From Caulobacter sp. (GTDB lineage: Bacteria; Pseudomonadota; Alphaproteobacteria; Caulobacterales; Caulobacteraceae), in NCBI GenBank assembly GCA_029866155.1, contig JARWZW010000017.1, positions 1 through 38,035 on the forward strand: 38,035 nucleotides of DNA. The letters are read 5' to 3'. Under the pieces are notes generated by a model. That model searched no databases. It had not been told where the DNA came from and saw nothing but the letters and a program-made list of their open reading frames with translations. Shown here piece by piece: positions 1 to 7,971 of the stretch. Positions within the stretch are counted from its first letter, which is position 1; each line of letters opens with the position of its first letter. The position numbers and the translations under genes are program-made.

Positions 1-1409
1 GACAGGGCATCGGGCGTACCGCTTCCGAAGACATAGCGGTCAGGACGCACCAGCACCGCCTCGGCGCTTCGGGCCTGAAGCCAGCCTGCAAGATCGCCGG
101 CAAAGGGCTTCAGCGCCGGGCTGTCCAGATCGGCTTTGCTGATCAGCCAGGGGCCGTCCCCCAGGATCGCATCCAGTTTCTGATCGCCGAACCAGGGTTG
201 GGGAAACAGCTCTCCGGCGCCGGCGCTCCCTTCGAGACGGCAACCGGGACCGATGGACAGGGGGGCAGGGGGCGGCGGGCGTATGCCGGCGGCCTGTTGC
301 GCGGCCATGGCCTGGTCGCGCTGGGCGGCGGCTTGCCGGTCTGTGATACAGACCACCCGGCCCATGGCGATGGCCAGCTCGATCGCCGCCCGCACCTGGG
401 GTTCTCGCTCGGTCTGATAGCTGTCCAGCAGGGCCGGATCGGCGCCGCCGCGAATCACGGTGGCCAGCTTCCAGGCCATGTTGTCGGCGTCTCTCATCCC
501 TGAGCACAGGCCCTGTCCCGCGAAAGGCGGGGTCTGATGGGCGGCATCGCCCGCCAGCAGGATGCGGCCCTGGCGCCAGGACCGGGCGACCAGGCCATGG
601 AACCGATAGACCGCCTTGCGTTCCAGGGTGACGGCGCCGGCGACATTCCAGGGCGCCAGTAGTCCCTGGATGAAGTCATCCTCCAGCACCTGGTCGGGCG
701 TCTCGCTAGGCAACATCATGAATTCCCAGCGGTGGCGTCCTTCGCCGGACAGGACGCAGGTGGTCGGCCGGGCCGGATCGCAGATCTGAAGATTGTCGAC
801 GGGCAGTCGCGAGGCGTCGTGAACCATGGCGTCGATGACCAGCCAGGGCTCGTCGAAACCGTAGTCACTCAGTTCGATCCCGCAGGCGGTGCGGACGGTG
901 CTGCGGCCGCCGTCGCAGCCGACCAGCCAGCGGGCGCGCAGGGTCTGGTCCCCATCCGGACCCTTGACGGTCGCCGTCACCCCCGCTTCATCCTGGGCCA
1001 GGGCGGACACGGCAACGCCGAGCCGGACATCGGCCAGTGGGGTGGCGGCCAGCAGGCTGCGCAGCTGATGCTCCAGGGTTGGCTGGTGGAACATGTTGCT
1101 GGCGGGCCAGCCGGACGGGGACGACTGGCCGGCCTGTTCGTAGCGCATCAGGATCTGGCCATCGGCGCTGCGGAACTCATAGGCCCTGGCGACCCGCGAC
1201 ACCGCCAGCATCGAGTCCGCCAGACCCAGCTTCTGCAGGAGCCGCATGATCTCGTGGTCGAAATGCACGGCCCGCGGCAGGGGGTAGATGTCGAGGTCCT
1301 TCTCCAGGGCGATGGTGGAGACGCCCTGACGGGCCAGAAGGGCGCTCAGGGCCGCGCCGACGGGACCCAGCCCGACGACCAGGACGTCGCAGTCAAAGGC
1401 CCGGGTCAC
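1..1409 (-). CDS. FAD-dependent aromatic hydroxylase (MhpA/PheA-like), C-terminus cut by window edge
   Basis: Group A flavoprotein monooxygenase, the family that hydroxylates phenolic rings with NAD(P)H and O2. The 469 visible codons start with GTG at 1409, which overlaps the stop of the FAH gene (GTGA). The N-terminus carries the dinucleotide fold VVGLGPVGAA (residues 11-20). A mid-protein CDGGRSTVR matches the family's DG motif, and GDAAHQTPPFAGQG (from residue 287) is the second FAD-binding motif. Family members are usually 500-600 residues, so the C-terminal end is missing. It is the last visible gene of the operon TetR, VOC dioxygenase, FAH hydrolase, hydroxylase, so the inferred job is to make the catechol-type substrate of the neighbouring dioxygenase. 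The closest family I recognise is 3-(3-hydroxyphenyl)propionate hydroxylase, but the substrate is unknown. Confidence 0.9.
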   Translation of the reverse strand, partial: MTRAFDCDVLVVGLGPVGAALSALLARQGVSTIALEKDLDIYPLPRAVHFDHEIMRLLQKLGLADSMLAVSRVARAYEFRSADGQILMRYEQAGQSSPSGWPASNMFHQPTLEHQLRSLLAATPLADVRLGVAVSALAQDEAGVTATVKGPDGDQTLRARWLVGCDGGRSTVRTACGIELSDYGFDEPWLVIDAMVHDASRLPVDNLQICDPARPTTCVLSGEGRHRWEFMMLPSETPDQVLEDDFIQGLLAPWNVAGAVTLERKAVYRFHGLVARSWRQGRILLAGDAAHQTPPFAGQGLCSGMRDADNMAWKLATVIRGGADPALLDSYQTEREPQVRAAIELAIAMGRVVCITDRQAAAQRDQAMAAQQAAGIRPPPPAPLSIGPGCRLEGSAGAGELFPQPWFGDQKLDAILGDGPWLISKADLDSPALKPFAGDLAGWLQARSAEAVLVRPDRYVFGSGTPDAL

Positions 1410-2254
1410 AGGCCCTCGCAGACGGTCTCGATGGACCCAAGGCCATCCACTTCGCAGCTGACACGGTCGCCGCCCTTGAGGAACTGGCGCGGCGACATGG
1501 CGGCGCCAACCCCGCCCGGCGTGCCGGTGAAGATGACATCGCCGGGTTCCAGGGTCATGGCCTCGGACAGATGGGCGATCTGCTGCCAGACATCGAACAC
1601 CAGATGACGCGTGTTGGAGTTCTGACGGACCTCGTCATTCACCAGGCAGCGCAGATCCAGGTCATGGGGGTTGGCCACTTCATCGGCGGTGGTGATCCAG
1701 GGGCCGAAGGGCGCATGGGTGTCGAAGGACTTGCCCAGCGACCATTGCGGGGTGCGGTGCTGCCACATCCGTTCGGTGACATCATTGCCGACACACCAGC
1801 CGAACACGGCGGCGGGCGCATCCCTGGCGGTGATCCGCCGTCCGCCGGCGCCGACAATGGCCACCAGCTCCACCTCGTAGTCGCAGAAGCCGGTCGGGAT
1901 CTCCACCGGGTCGAAGGGGCCGGTCACGGCCGTGCCGGCCTTGGTGAACCAGACCTGGTTGGCGGGGGTCTCGACGCCGCTTTCGGCGATATGGTCGGCA
2001 TAGTTGAGGCCGATGGCCCAGATCTTCCCCGGGCGGGGAATGGGGGCCAGGAGCCGAACCCCGGACAGGGGCAGGGCCTCCTGGGCAGCCTGGGCGATCC
2101 TCGCGACCTCGGCCTCGAGATCTGGCCATTGGCGGATCAGGCCGATCATTTCGGCGGGCAGGCCGGGGGCGGCCCGGTTCAGGGGGATGATGGCGTCGCC
2201 GGTGACGACGCCCAGTTCCGGCGCGGCGCCGGCGGTGAAGGTGGCCAGTTTCAT
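1406..2254 (-). CDS. Fumarylacetoacetate hydrolase (FAH) family protein
   Basis: 282-residue FAH-fold enzyme. The family performs Mg/Mn-dependent C-C bond hydrolysis, hydration or decarboxylation of diketo acids. The conserved core reads IWAIGLNYADHIAESG (about 78-93), then the metal-binding CDYEVELVAIVG with its E-x-E pair, GNDVTER with the metal-binding aspartate, LGKSFDTHAPFGPW, and the C-terminal GDVIFTGTPGGVG. All expected ligands look intact. The ATG at 2254 lies 6 bp after the TAG of the VOC gene, and the 3' end overlaps the hydroxylase start, so the genes are probably translationally coupled. Next to an extradiol dioxygenase its likely role is hydrolysis or isomerisation of the ring-cleavage product, replacing the alpha/beta-hydrolase (MhpC/BphD type) of classical meta-cleavage pathways. 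That role is inference. Confidence 0.92.
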   Translation of the reverse strand: MKLATFTAGAAPELGVVTGDAIIPLNRAAPGLPAEMIGLIRQWPDLEAEVARIAQAAQEALPLSGVRLLAPIPRPGKIWAIGLNYADHIAESGVETPANQVWFTKAGTAVTGPFDPVEIPTGFCDYEVELVAIVGAGGRRITARDAPAAVFGWCVGNDVTERMWQHRTPQWSLGKSFDTHAPFGPWITTADEVANPHDLDLRCLVNDEVRQNSNTRHLVFDVWQQIAHLSEAMTLEPGDVIFTGTPGGVGAAMSPRQFLKGGDRVSCEVDGLGSIETVCEGL

Positions 2255-2260
2255 GAGGGT

Positions 2261-3187
2261 CTATCCAAAGTCGGGCGGGGTCGGGACACCCCATTGTACG
2301 CCGATGAGGTCGGGCAGGGAGGCGATGTTCGAACCGTCATCGGCAGTCAGCAGATCGCCATCGGTCCAGTGTTCGAGGATATGGCCCCAGGGATCGCGCC
2401 AGTAGTCGAAGACCTGGCTGCCCAGGATGTGACGGCCCACGCCCCAGGCCGGGGTGCGCTGTGCGGACTTGAGATGGTCGTGGCCGGCCATCAGGTCGTC
2501 CAGGTCGCGCACCTCGAAGGCCGCATGGTTGAAGCCGGGGCCCTTGGGGTTCTGGAGCAGGAAGAGGGTGTGGTGATCGGTGGGCTGGTCGCCCCGGTCG
2601 CACCGCATGAAAGCCCCGATGGAAAAGCCGGGGGCGGCGGCGACCTCGTCGGAGGTGATCAGGCCGAACCGCGTCTTGTACCACGCCTCCGAGGCCCGGA
2701 AGTCGGAGACATTGAGGACCGCATGTCCCAGTCGGGCGACATGGGCCGGTCCCTGGCCGGTGCGCTTGACCGTGCGCAGGCGGTTGCGTTGGTGCAGGCT
2801 GTTCCAGGCCTCCCGGGGCGGGAAGGCGGCCGGGGATTCGAAGGCCTGGCCGGCGACCACCTCGACAGGGTGACCATCGGGATCACTCAAATGGACGACG
2901 AATCCGCCGCCGGGCGCCGCCAGAGGCTCCACCGCGACGCCTTCGGAGGCCGCCAGGGTGGAGAGGTCTTCCAGGCTGGCGGCTCGGAAGGCCACGCCGG
3001 CGAACCCAGGGTCCCCCTGTTCGGTGACATGCAGGAAGGGCGCGCCGCCGCAGCCCCGCATGTAGAGCCGGCCGTCAGTGGTCGGCACAGGGCTGAGCCC
3101 GAACTCCTCGAGATAGGTCTGCATCTGCTGCAGGTCCGGGGCGGAAAACCGGACATGGCTGATGTCCTCGATGCGGATGACGCTCAT
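2261..3187 (-). CDS. VOC-family two-domain type I extradiol ring-cleavage dioxygenase
   Basis: 308-residue vicinal-oxygen-chelate protein with two modules: an N-terminal domain (about 5-115) without metal ligands and a C-terminal catalytic domain (about 150-280). The expected 2-His-1-carboxylate iron site is visible as H155 (RLGHAVLNV), H221 (GFNHAAFEV) and E272 (GHILEHWTDGD). This is the arrangement of BphC/HsaC-type catechol dioxygenases, and the length of about 300 residues fits. Its ATG overlaps the stop of the upstream TetR gene (ATGA, 3184-3187), so regulator and enzyme are co-transcribed. With the hydroxylase and FAH protein downstream it makes a short ring-cleavage operon. The ring substrate is not deducible. 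A glyoxalase or isomerase role is less likely given the intact H-H-E site. Confidence 0.88.
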   Translation of the reverse strand: MSVIRIEDISHVRFSAPDLQQMQTYLEEFGLSPVPTTDGRLYMRGCGGAPFLHVTEQGDPGFAGVAFRAASLEDLSTLAASEGVAVEPLAAPGGGFVVHLSDPDGHPVEVVAGQAFESPAAFPPREAWNSLHQRNRLRTVKRTGQGPAHVARLGHAVLNVSDFRASEAWYKTRFGLITSDEVAAAPGFSIGAFMRCDRGDQPTDHHTLFLLQNPKGPGFNHAAFEVRDLDDLMAGHDHLKSAQRTPAWGVGRHILGSQVFDYWRDPWGHILEHWTDGDLLTADDGSNIASLPDLIGVQWGVPTPPDFG

Positions 3188-3834
3188 GGGGCTGTTTCCT
3201 TGAACAGGGATTGTGCGGCGGCGGTTGCGACGGCGCGGGCCGCTTCGGTGGAAAGGCCCAGGGCTCTCAGGAGGCCGAAGCCCAGCCCTGAACAGATTTC
3301 AGCCGGCTCTGTCCGGCCGGCGCGATCCAGGGCATGGGCGATGGCGACCTGAACCGTCCCCATGGTCAGCAATATGCCGGTCTCCAGCGAGACATCGGTA
3401 AACCGACTCGAGGCCAGGCCGGCGGCGATGTCGCTGCGGATGCCGACATTCATCGGGGCTTCCGGCAGGGTGGCGCCGGCATGGAGGCGGGACATGGCCC
3501 GGGCGCGTTCCGGGTCCTCTACCCCGAACCGGACGAAGACGGTCATGCCGCGCACCACCCGTTCCGCAGCATCGACCACCCCGGCATTGGCCGCCGTCAC
3601 GGCGGCTTCCGCCTGGCCCCTTATGGCCACGGCGATTTCCCTGGCCAGGGCGTCCTTGTCTGCAAAGTGGTTGTAGAAGCTGCCCTTGGCGACATCGGCG
3701 GCCAGGACGATGTCGTCGACGCTGACACCCTCGACCGACCGCGCAGCGAACAGCGACTGACCCGCCTGGAGCAGGGCGGCCCGGGTGCGGGCGCGTCTCC
3801 GGTCTGGCCGGACCGTGGCTGGCAGAGGTGTCAT
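3184..3834 (-). CDS. TetR-family transcriptional regulator, first gene of the ring-cleavage operon
   Basis: 216-residue TetR/AcrR regulator. The N-terminal helix-turn-helix covers about residues 15-62: an ARTRAALLQAGQSLFA first helix, then SVDDIVLAADVAKGSFYNHF, then DKDALAREI, the usual TetR layout. The C-terminal part is the variable ligand-binding domain. The gene starts 16 bp from a 19-bp tandem repeat and palindrome at 3850-3889 in the region shared with the divergent acyl-CoA ligase, so it probably represses itself, the VOC/FAH/hydroxylase operon and possibly the ligase. The ligand is likely an aromatic compound or CoA thioester (inference). Its stop codon overlaps the VOC start by four bases. 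Confidence 0.92.
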   Translation of the reverse strand: MTPLPATVRPDRRRARTRAALLQAGQSLFAARSVEGVSVDDIVLAADVAKGSFYNHFADKDALAREIAVAIRGQAEAAVTAANAGVVDAAERVVRGMTVFVRFGVEDPERARAMSRLHAGATLPEAPMNVGIRSDIAAGLASSRFTDVSLETGILLTMGTVQVAIAHALDRAGRTEPAEICSGLGFGLLRALGLSTEAARAVATAAAQSLFKETAP

Positions 3835-3849
3835 GCGCGGGATCCGATT

Positions 3850-3889
3850 TGACTATTTGGTCATAAATGAACTAAACGGTCATAAATGC
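3850..3889. promoter_or_regulatory. Probable TetR operator: 19-bp tandem repeat with overlapping palindrome
   Basis: Two adjacent 19-bp units, ACTATTTGGTCATAAATGA (3852-3870) and ACTAAACGGTCATAAATGC (3871-3889), match at 15 of 19 positions. The first overlaps a palindrome TGAC-N6-GTCA (3850-3863). The site is AT-rich in a very GC-rich window and lies between the divergent TetR and acyl-CoA ligase starts. A possible plus-strand promoter, TTGACT at 3849 and TAAACG at 3873 with an 18-bp spacer, overlaps it. The operator role is inference from position and symmetry. Confidence 0.55.
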
Positions 3890-3964
3890 AAGGGGCTTGA
3901 TGATTTCGTCAGGCCGGGCGGTAAGCTCGGGTCCCACAGGCCCTGCGACACGCCGCTTCTGATC

Positions 3965-5578
3965 ATGGACATGCCGATGACCCCGCCCCGCCCGCTGACG
4001 CCCTTCGAAGGCCAGGATGTCCGGACCCTGATCGACGCCCAGGCCGTTCGCCGCGGCGACCATCCCTGCCTGATCTGGGAGCCCTTCGAGGGGGAAGGGC
4101 GGACCTGGACCTATGCCGAGTTTGCCGGGGAGCTGCGACGGTTCGCGGCGGGGCTGGAGGCGAGGGGCGTCAGGCCGGCGGACCGGGTGCTGGTGCATCT
4201 GGACAACTGTCCGGAGTCGCTGATCGCCTGGCTGGGCTGCGCCTATGCCGGGGCCGTGGCGGTGACCACCAATGCCCGTTCAACGGCCGACGAGATCGCC
4301 TATTTCGCCAGCCACAGCGGCGCTGTCGGCGGGATCACCCAGCCGCGGTTCGCCGCCCTGGTCCGGGAGGCGGCGCCGCAGCTGGGGTGGCTGGTGGTCA
4401 CGGACACGGACAACGGCGCGGCCCCGGAGGAAGACTGCTCAGGCTTCGAGCCCTTCTCGGCCCTCTCCAGCGATCCCGATCGGCTGGTCGAGCGACCTCG
4501 TGATCCCATGGCCCACTTCGCCATCCAGTATACTTCCGGCACGACGGCCCGGCCCAAGGCGGTGCTCTGGACCCATGCCAATTTTCTCTGGGGGGCGAGG
4601 ATGAGCGCCCTGCATGAGGACCTGAGGCCGGACGATGTCCATCTGGTCACCCTGCCGATGTTCCATACCAACGCCCAGGTCTATTCCGTCGCCGCCGCCC
4701 TCTGGGCCGGGGCCAGTATTGTCATGCAGCCCAAGTTCAGCGCCTCGCGATTCTGGCCGGTGTCGCTGAAGCATGGCGCGACCTGGGCCAGCATGGTGCC
4801 CTTCTGCCTCAAGGCCCTGGCCGAGCAGCCCAGGCCTGAGCGCCACAGCTACCGGTTCTGGGGCAACGGCGTCTGCGAGCCGCCGACCGACGCCCTGTTC
4901 GGGGTCAAGACGATCGGCTGGTGGGGCATGACCGAGACCATCACGCAGGGCGTGGTCGGTACGGCGCACCTGCCGGATTCGCCCATGTCCATGGGCCGGC
5001 CGTCGCCGGGATACCGGATCCATGTGCTGGATGAGGCCGGCCAGCCCGTCACCCCGGGCCAGACGGGTGATCTCTATGTCGAGGGTCAGCGCGGCCTGTC
5101 GCTGTTCCTCGAATATGCCAATGATCCGGTCGCTACAGCCGCGGCCTTCCGGCCGGATGGCCTGTTCATCACGGGCGATCGGGTCCGGCTTGGCGCTGAT
5201 GGTTCCCTCTATTTTGCCGACCGCAGCAAGGACATGCTGAAGGTCGGGGGCGAGAATGTCGCCGCCTCGGAGATCGAGCGGGTCTGCGCGAGCGTCGCCG
5301 GGGTTCGCGAAGTGGCGGTGGTGGGGCGGCGTCATCCCATGCTGGACGAGGTCCCGGTCGCCTTCGTCATTCCGGCCGATCCGTCCGACACCGGACTGCC
5401 TGACCGCGTCATGGTGGCCTGCCTGGCCGGGCTGGCGGGGTTCAAGCGTCCCCATGAGGTCAGGCTGGTCGACAGCCTGCCGCGATCAACCCTCGAAAAG
5501 ATCGCCAAGGCTGAACTGCGGGCCATCCTGGCGGCGGAGGCCCGCAGCCAGGCTCAGGTCAGTTCCTCGGAGGAATAG
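3965..5578 (+). CDS. Acyl-CoA ligase (ANL superfamily, CaiC-like)
   Basis: 537-residue AMP-forming acid:CoA ligase. It shows the P-loop YTSGTTARPKAV (about 189-200), MFHTNAQ, GWWGMTET (about 319-326), ITGDRV, DRSKDMLKVGGENVAASEIE before the C-terminal subdomain, and the adenylation-type lysine K512 in LPRSTLEKIAKAEL. The usual G before that lysine is E. I chose ATG 3965 because the frame upstream of it runs through the regulatory repeats. ATG 3971 and 3977 are also possible, and no strong Shine-Dalgarno is seen. The 3' end overlaps the convergent acyl-CoA dehydrogenase by 25 bp. It is expected to activate a carboxylic acid for the dehydrogenases next door. The FHTN motif resembles carnitine/crotonobetaine-CoA ligases, but the substrate is unknown. 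Confidence 0.9.
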   Translation: MDMPMTPPRPLTPFEGQDVRTLIDAQAVRRGDHPCLIWEPFEGEGRTWTYAEFAGELRRFAAGLEARGVRPADRVLVHLDNCPESLIAWLGCAYAGAVAVTTNARSTADEIAYFASHSGAVGGITQPRFAALVREAAPQLGWLVVTDTDNGAAPEEDCSGFEPFSALSSDPDRLVERPRDPMAHFAIQYTSGTTARPKAVLWTHANFLWGARMSALHEDLRPDDVHLVTLPMFHTNAQVYSVAAALWAGASIVMQPKFSASRFWPVSLKHGATWASMVPFCLKALAEQPRPERHSYRFWGNGVCEPPTDALFGVKTIGWWGMTETITQGVVGTAHLPDSPMSMGRPSPGYRIHVLDEAGQPVTPGQTGDLYVEGQRGLSLFLEYANDPVATAAAFRPDGLFITGDRVRLGADGSLYFADRSKDMLKVGGENVAASEIERVCASVAGVREVAVVGRRHPMLDEVPVAFVIPADPSDTGLPDRVMVACLAGLAGFKRPHEVRLVDSLPRSTLEKIAKAELRAILAAEARSQAQVSSSEE

Positions 5579-6747
5579 CCGAGGATTTCCCGAGCGATGA
5601 TCAGCCTCTGGATCTGGCCGGTGCCCTCATAGATGTCGCTGATCCGGCCATCGCGGAGGAATTTCTCCACCACATGGTCGTGGCTGATCGACATGCCGCC
5701 GAGGACCTCCATGGCCCCTTGCGGTATGGTGCGGCAGACCTCACCGCCCTTGGCCTTGCAGATCGAGCTTTCCAGGTTGTTGGGCTGTCGCATGTCGCTC
5801 AGCCAGGAAGCGTGCAGCACCGTCAGGGCGGCGGCCTCGGTATCGGCCTCCAGCTCGACCAGCTTCTGTTCCACGGCGCTGCGCTGGCCCGGGCTCTTGC
5901 TCCAGTCAACGCTGACCCCTTCCTTGGCCAGTTCCTCGATGGCGAAATCCAGGGCGCCCCGCGCCTTGGACACGCCGCCGGACGCCACGGCGGGACGGGT
6001 CATGTTGAAGGTCTTCATGACCCCGCGATAGGAGGCCGAGCCGCCGCCCTTCGGGACCGTTTCATCCCCGCCCAGCAGGGAGTCGCGGGGGATACGGCAG
6101 TCGCGGAAAGCATAGGCGGCGGTGTCCGATGAGCGGATGCCCATCTTCTTTTCCTTGCGGACCAGTTCAAATCCGGGGGCGCCTTTCAGCACCAGGAAGG
6201 ACTTGATCCCGGCCCGGCCGGCCGACTTGTCTATGGTCGCCCAGACGATGGCCCCATCAGATCGGACGCCGTCGGTGACAAAGATCTTGTCGCCATTGAG
6301 CACCCATTCGTCCCCGTCCAGCCGGGCGGTGGTCTGGATGGCCTTGGTGTCGGACCCGACGCCGGGTTCGGTGATCGACATGGCCAGGAACAGCGAACCC
6401 CATTTGGCCTTCTGGTCGGCGGTGCCGGCCGACTGCAGGGCGGCGTTGCCAAGGCCGGCCGCGCGACCGGTGGGCATGCCAAGACCAAGGCCCCTGGTGA
6501 CGCCCCTGGCCGAGCCCCGGGCGATACTCAGCGCCATCATGAAGGTCATCATCGGCGTATCGTCGGGCTTGCGCTCGCCGAACATCGGAAGGACCTCCTC
6601 GAAGCCGCGTTCGCCCTCGAGACGGGCAGGCGGAATCTCGTCCTCATGGTCCTCGTAGTAACGGGTATGGCGCTCGGTCGAGTTGCCGACGGCGATCACC
6701 GTGTCGAGGATCTTCTGGTCTACTTCGGAAAGGCGAAAATCAGCCAT
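5554..6747 (-). CDS. Acyl-CoA dehydrogenase with intact YEG catalytic glutamate
   Basis: 397-residue FAD-dependent acyl-CoA dehydrogenase, which introduces an alpha-beta double bond in an acyl-CoA. Visible motifs are MSITEPGVGSDTKAIQTTA and WVLNGDKIFVTDG in the middle domain, PRDSLLGG at the start of the C-terminal domain, and DIYEGTGQIQRLIIAREILG at the end. E374 of IYEGTGQ sits where MCAD-type enzymes keep the catalytic base. The gene starts 12 bp after the stop of the next dehydrogenase gene, so the two are co-transcribed. It is the third dehydrogenase in the minus-strand series 9198 to 5554, and its 3' end overlaps the convergent ligase. Confidence 0.93.
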   Translation of the reverse strand: MADFRLSEVDQKILDTVIAVGNSTERHTRYYEDHEDEIPPARLEGERGFEEVLPMFGERKPDDTPMMTFMMALSIARGSARGVTRGLGLGMPTGRAAGLGNAALQSAGTADQKAKWGSLFLAMSITEPGVGSDTKAIQTTARLDGDEWVLNGDKIFVTDGVRSDGAIVWATIDKSAGRAGIKSFLVLKGAPGFELVRKEKKMGIRSSDTAAYAFRDCRIPRDSLLGGDETVPKGGGSASYRGVMKTFNMTRPAVASGGVSKARGALDFAIEELAKEGVSVDWSKSPGQRSAVEQKLVELEADTEAAALTVLHASWLSDMRQPNNLESSICKAKGGEVCRTIPQGAMEVLGGMSISHDHVVEKFLRDGRISDIYEGTGQIQRLIIAREILGYSSEELT

Positions 6748-6759
6748 GATCGATGCTCC

Positions 6760-7872
6760 CTAGACCGAAACCGGACCGTCGAGGACGGTCAATGAACGGG
6801 CGTTGCGCAGCCACATTTCCAGCGGCAGATCGCGGATGAACCCGTGGCCGCCAAAGATCTGCAGGGCGTCATCGGCGATCTTGACGGCCCTGCGGCGCAC
6901 ATAGTCCTGGGCCAGGGCGGCAGCCTTTGCGGCGCCCGGGTCGTTGTGCTCCAGCAGGCTGGCCGCCTTCCAGACCATCCAGCGCATGGTCTCGCATTCG
7001 ATATGCATGTCGGCCAGCATGAAGGCGATGGACTGCTTCTTGCCGATGGCTTCGCCGAAGGCGACCCGCTCCCGGGCATAGGGAATGGCGAAGTCCGTCG
7101 CCTGGCGCGCCAGCCCCAGCACCAGGGCCGCCGCCCCGACCCGGGCCTGGGAAACCAGTCGCTGGGCGTCGATTCCGGCATCGCCGCCGAGGCGGGCCGA
7201 GCCGGGCAGGGCGACGTCCGACAGGGTCAGCCGGGCCTTGGGAAGCGGTTTAAGGCCCTGGGTCCCTGCCTCTGCGGCTACCGTCAGGCCCTCGGTATCC
7301 CGGGGCACGATGAAGGCGGAGACGGCGCCGAGTCCGGAGCCTTCCGGATCCCGGGCCAGCACCAGAAAATGGCTGGCCTGCTCGCCGAGGGGGACCAGCC
7401 GCTTGTCGCCATTGAGGATCCAGCCATTGCCCTTGCGCACCGCCGTGGTGCGCTGGTTTTCCGCCACGAACCCGAACTGGCTTTCCTGGATGGCCAGGCT
7501 GCAGGCGACTGGAGTTTCTCCGGCGAACTGCGGCAGATGCTCGGCCTTCTGCTCCTCGGTGCCGAAATCCAGCAGCGCCCCGACAAACTGGCCGGGCGCC
7601 ATGATCGCCGCGCCCTGGCTGGCGCAGCCGCCGCCCAGGGCTTCCAGTGCCACGGCATTGGTCATGCAGGACCGGTCTGCGCCGCCGCCGCCATAGGCCT
7701 CCGGAACAGAGGCCGCCAGCAGACCAAAATCCCAGCCCGCCTGGATCACCGATCCTGGCATGTCTCCGGCCTCGTCTATGGAGCGGGCCGCCGGCGCCAG
7801 AACCTCGGCCCCAAAGGCCTTGAGGCTGTCGCGGATCATGGCCTGCTCGTCTGTGAGCTGGAATGAGATCAT
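6760..7872 (-). CDS. Acyl-CoA dehydrogenase-like protein with Asp at the catalytic Glu position
   Basis: 370-residue acyl-CoA dehydrogenase homologue. I chose ATG 7872 because AGGAGGA stands just upstream and MISFQLTDEQAMIRDSLKAF is a standard family N-terminus. The in-frame extension to 7950 has no family character. It keeps WILNGDKRLVPLG in the middle domain and IFGGHGFIRDLPLEMWLRNA near the end, but the protein stops at LTVLDGPVSV. D365 therefore occupies the place of the YEG glutamate and the usual tail after it is absent. It may be a weakly active enzyme or the non-catalytic partner of a heteromeric dehydrogenase, as known for FadE pairs in steroid side-chain degradation. Partnership is inference from adjacency. 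Confidence 0.9.
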   Translation of the reverse strand: MISFQLTDEQAMIRDSLKAFGAEVLAPAARSIDEAGDMPGSVIQAGWDFGLLAASVPEAYGGGGADRSCMTNAVALEALGGGCASQGAAIMAPGQFVGALLDFGTEEQKAEHLPQFAGETPVACSLAIQESQFGFVAENQRTTAVRKGNGWILNGDKRLVPLGEQASHFLVLARDPEGSGLGAVSAFIVPRDTEGLTVAAEAGTQGLKPLPKARLTLSDVALPGSARLGGDAGIDAQRLVSQARVGAAALVLGLARQATDFAIPYARERVAFGEAIGKKQSIAFMLADMHIECETMRWMVWKAASLLEHNDPGAAKAAALAQDYVRRRAVKIADDALQIFGGHGFIRDLPLEMWLRNARSLTVLDGPVSV

Positions 7873-7971
7873 CGTTTCCTCCTGGCCTTTGAGAAGGCTC
7901 TTCGCCGTCCGGTGGTCGTAGGGATGACAGCAAGGGCCATGTCTGGGCAAGCCCCTCGCCGTCTAAAGGTC

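Noticed and set aside
1571..3352. 593-codon plus-strand frame across the FAH, VOC and TetR genes
   Set aside because: It crosses three well-supported minus-strand genes and has low-complexity composition.
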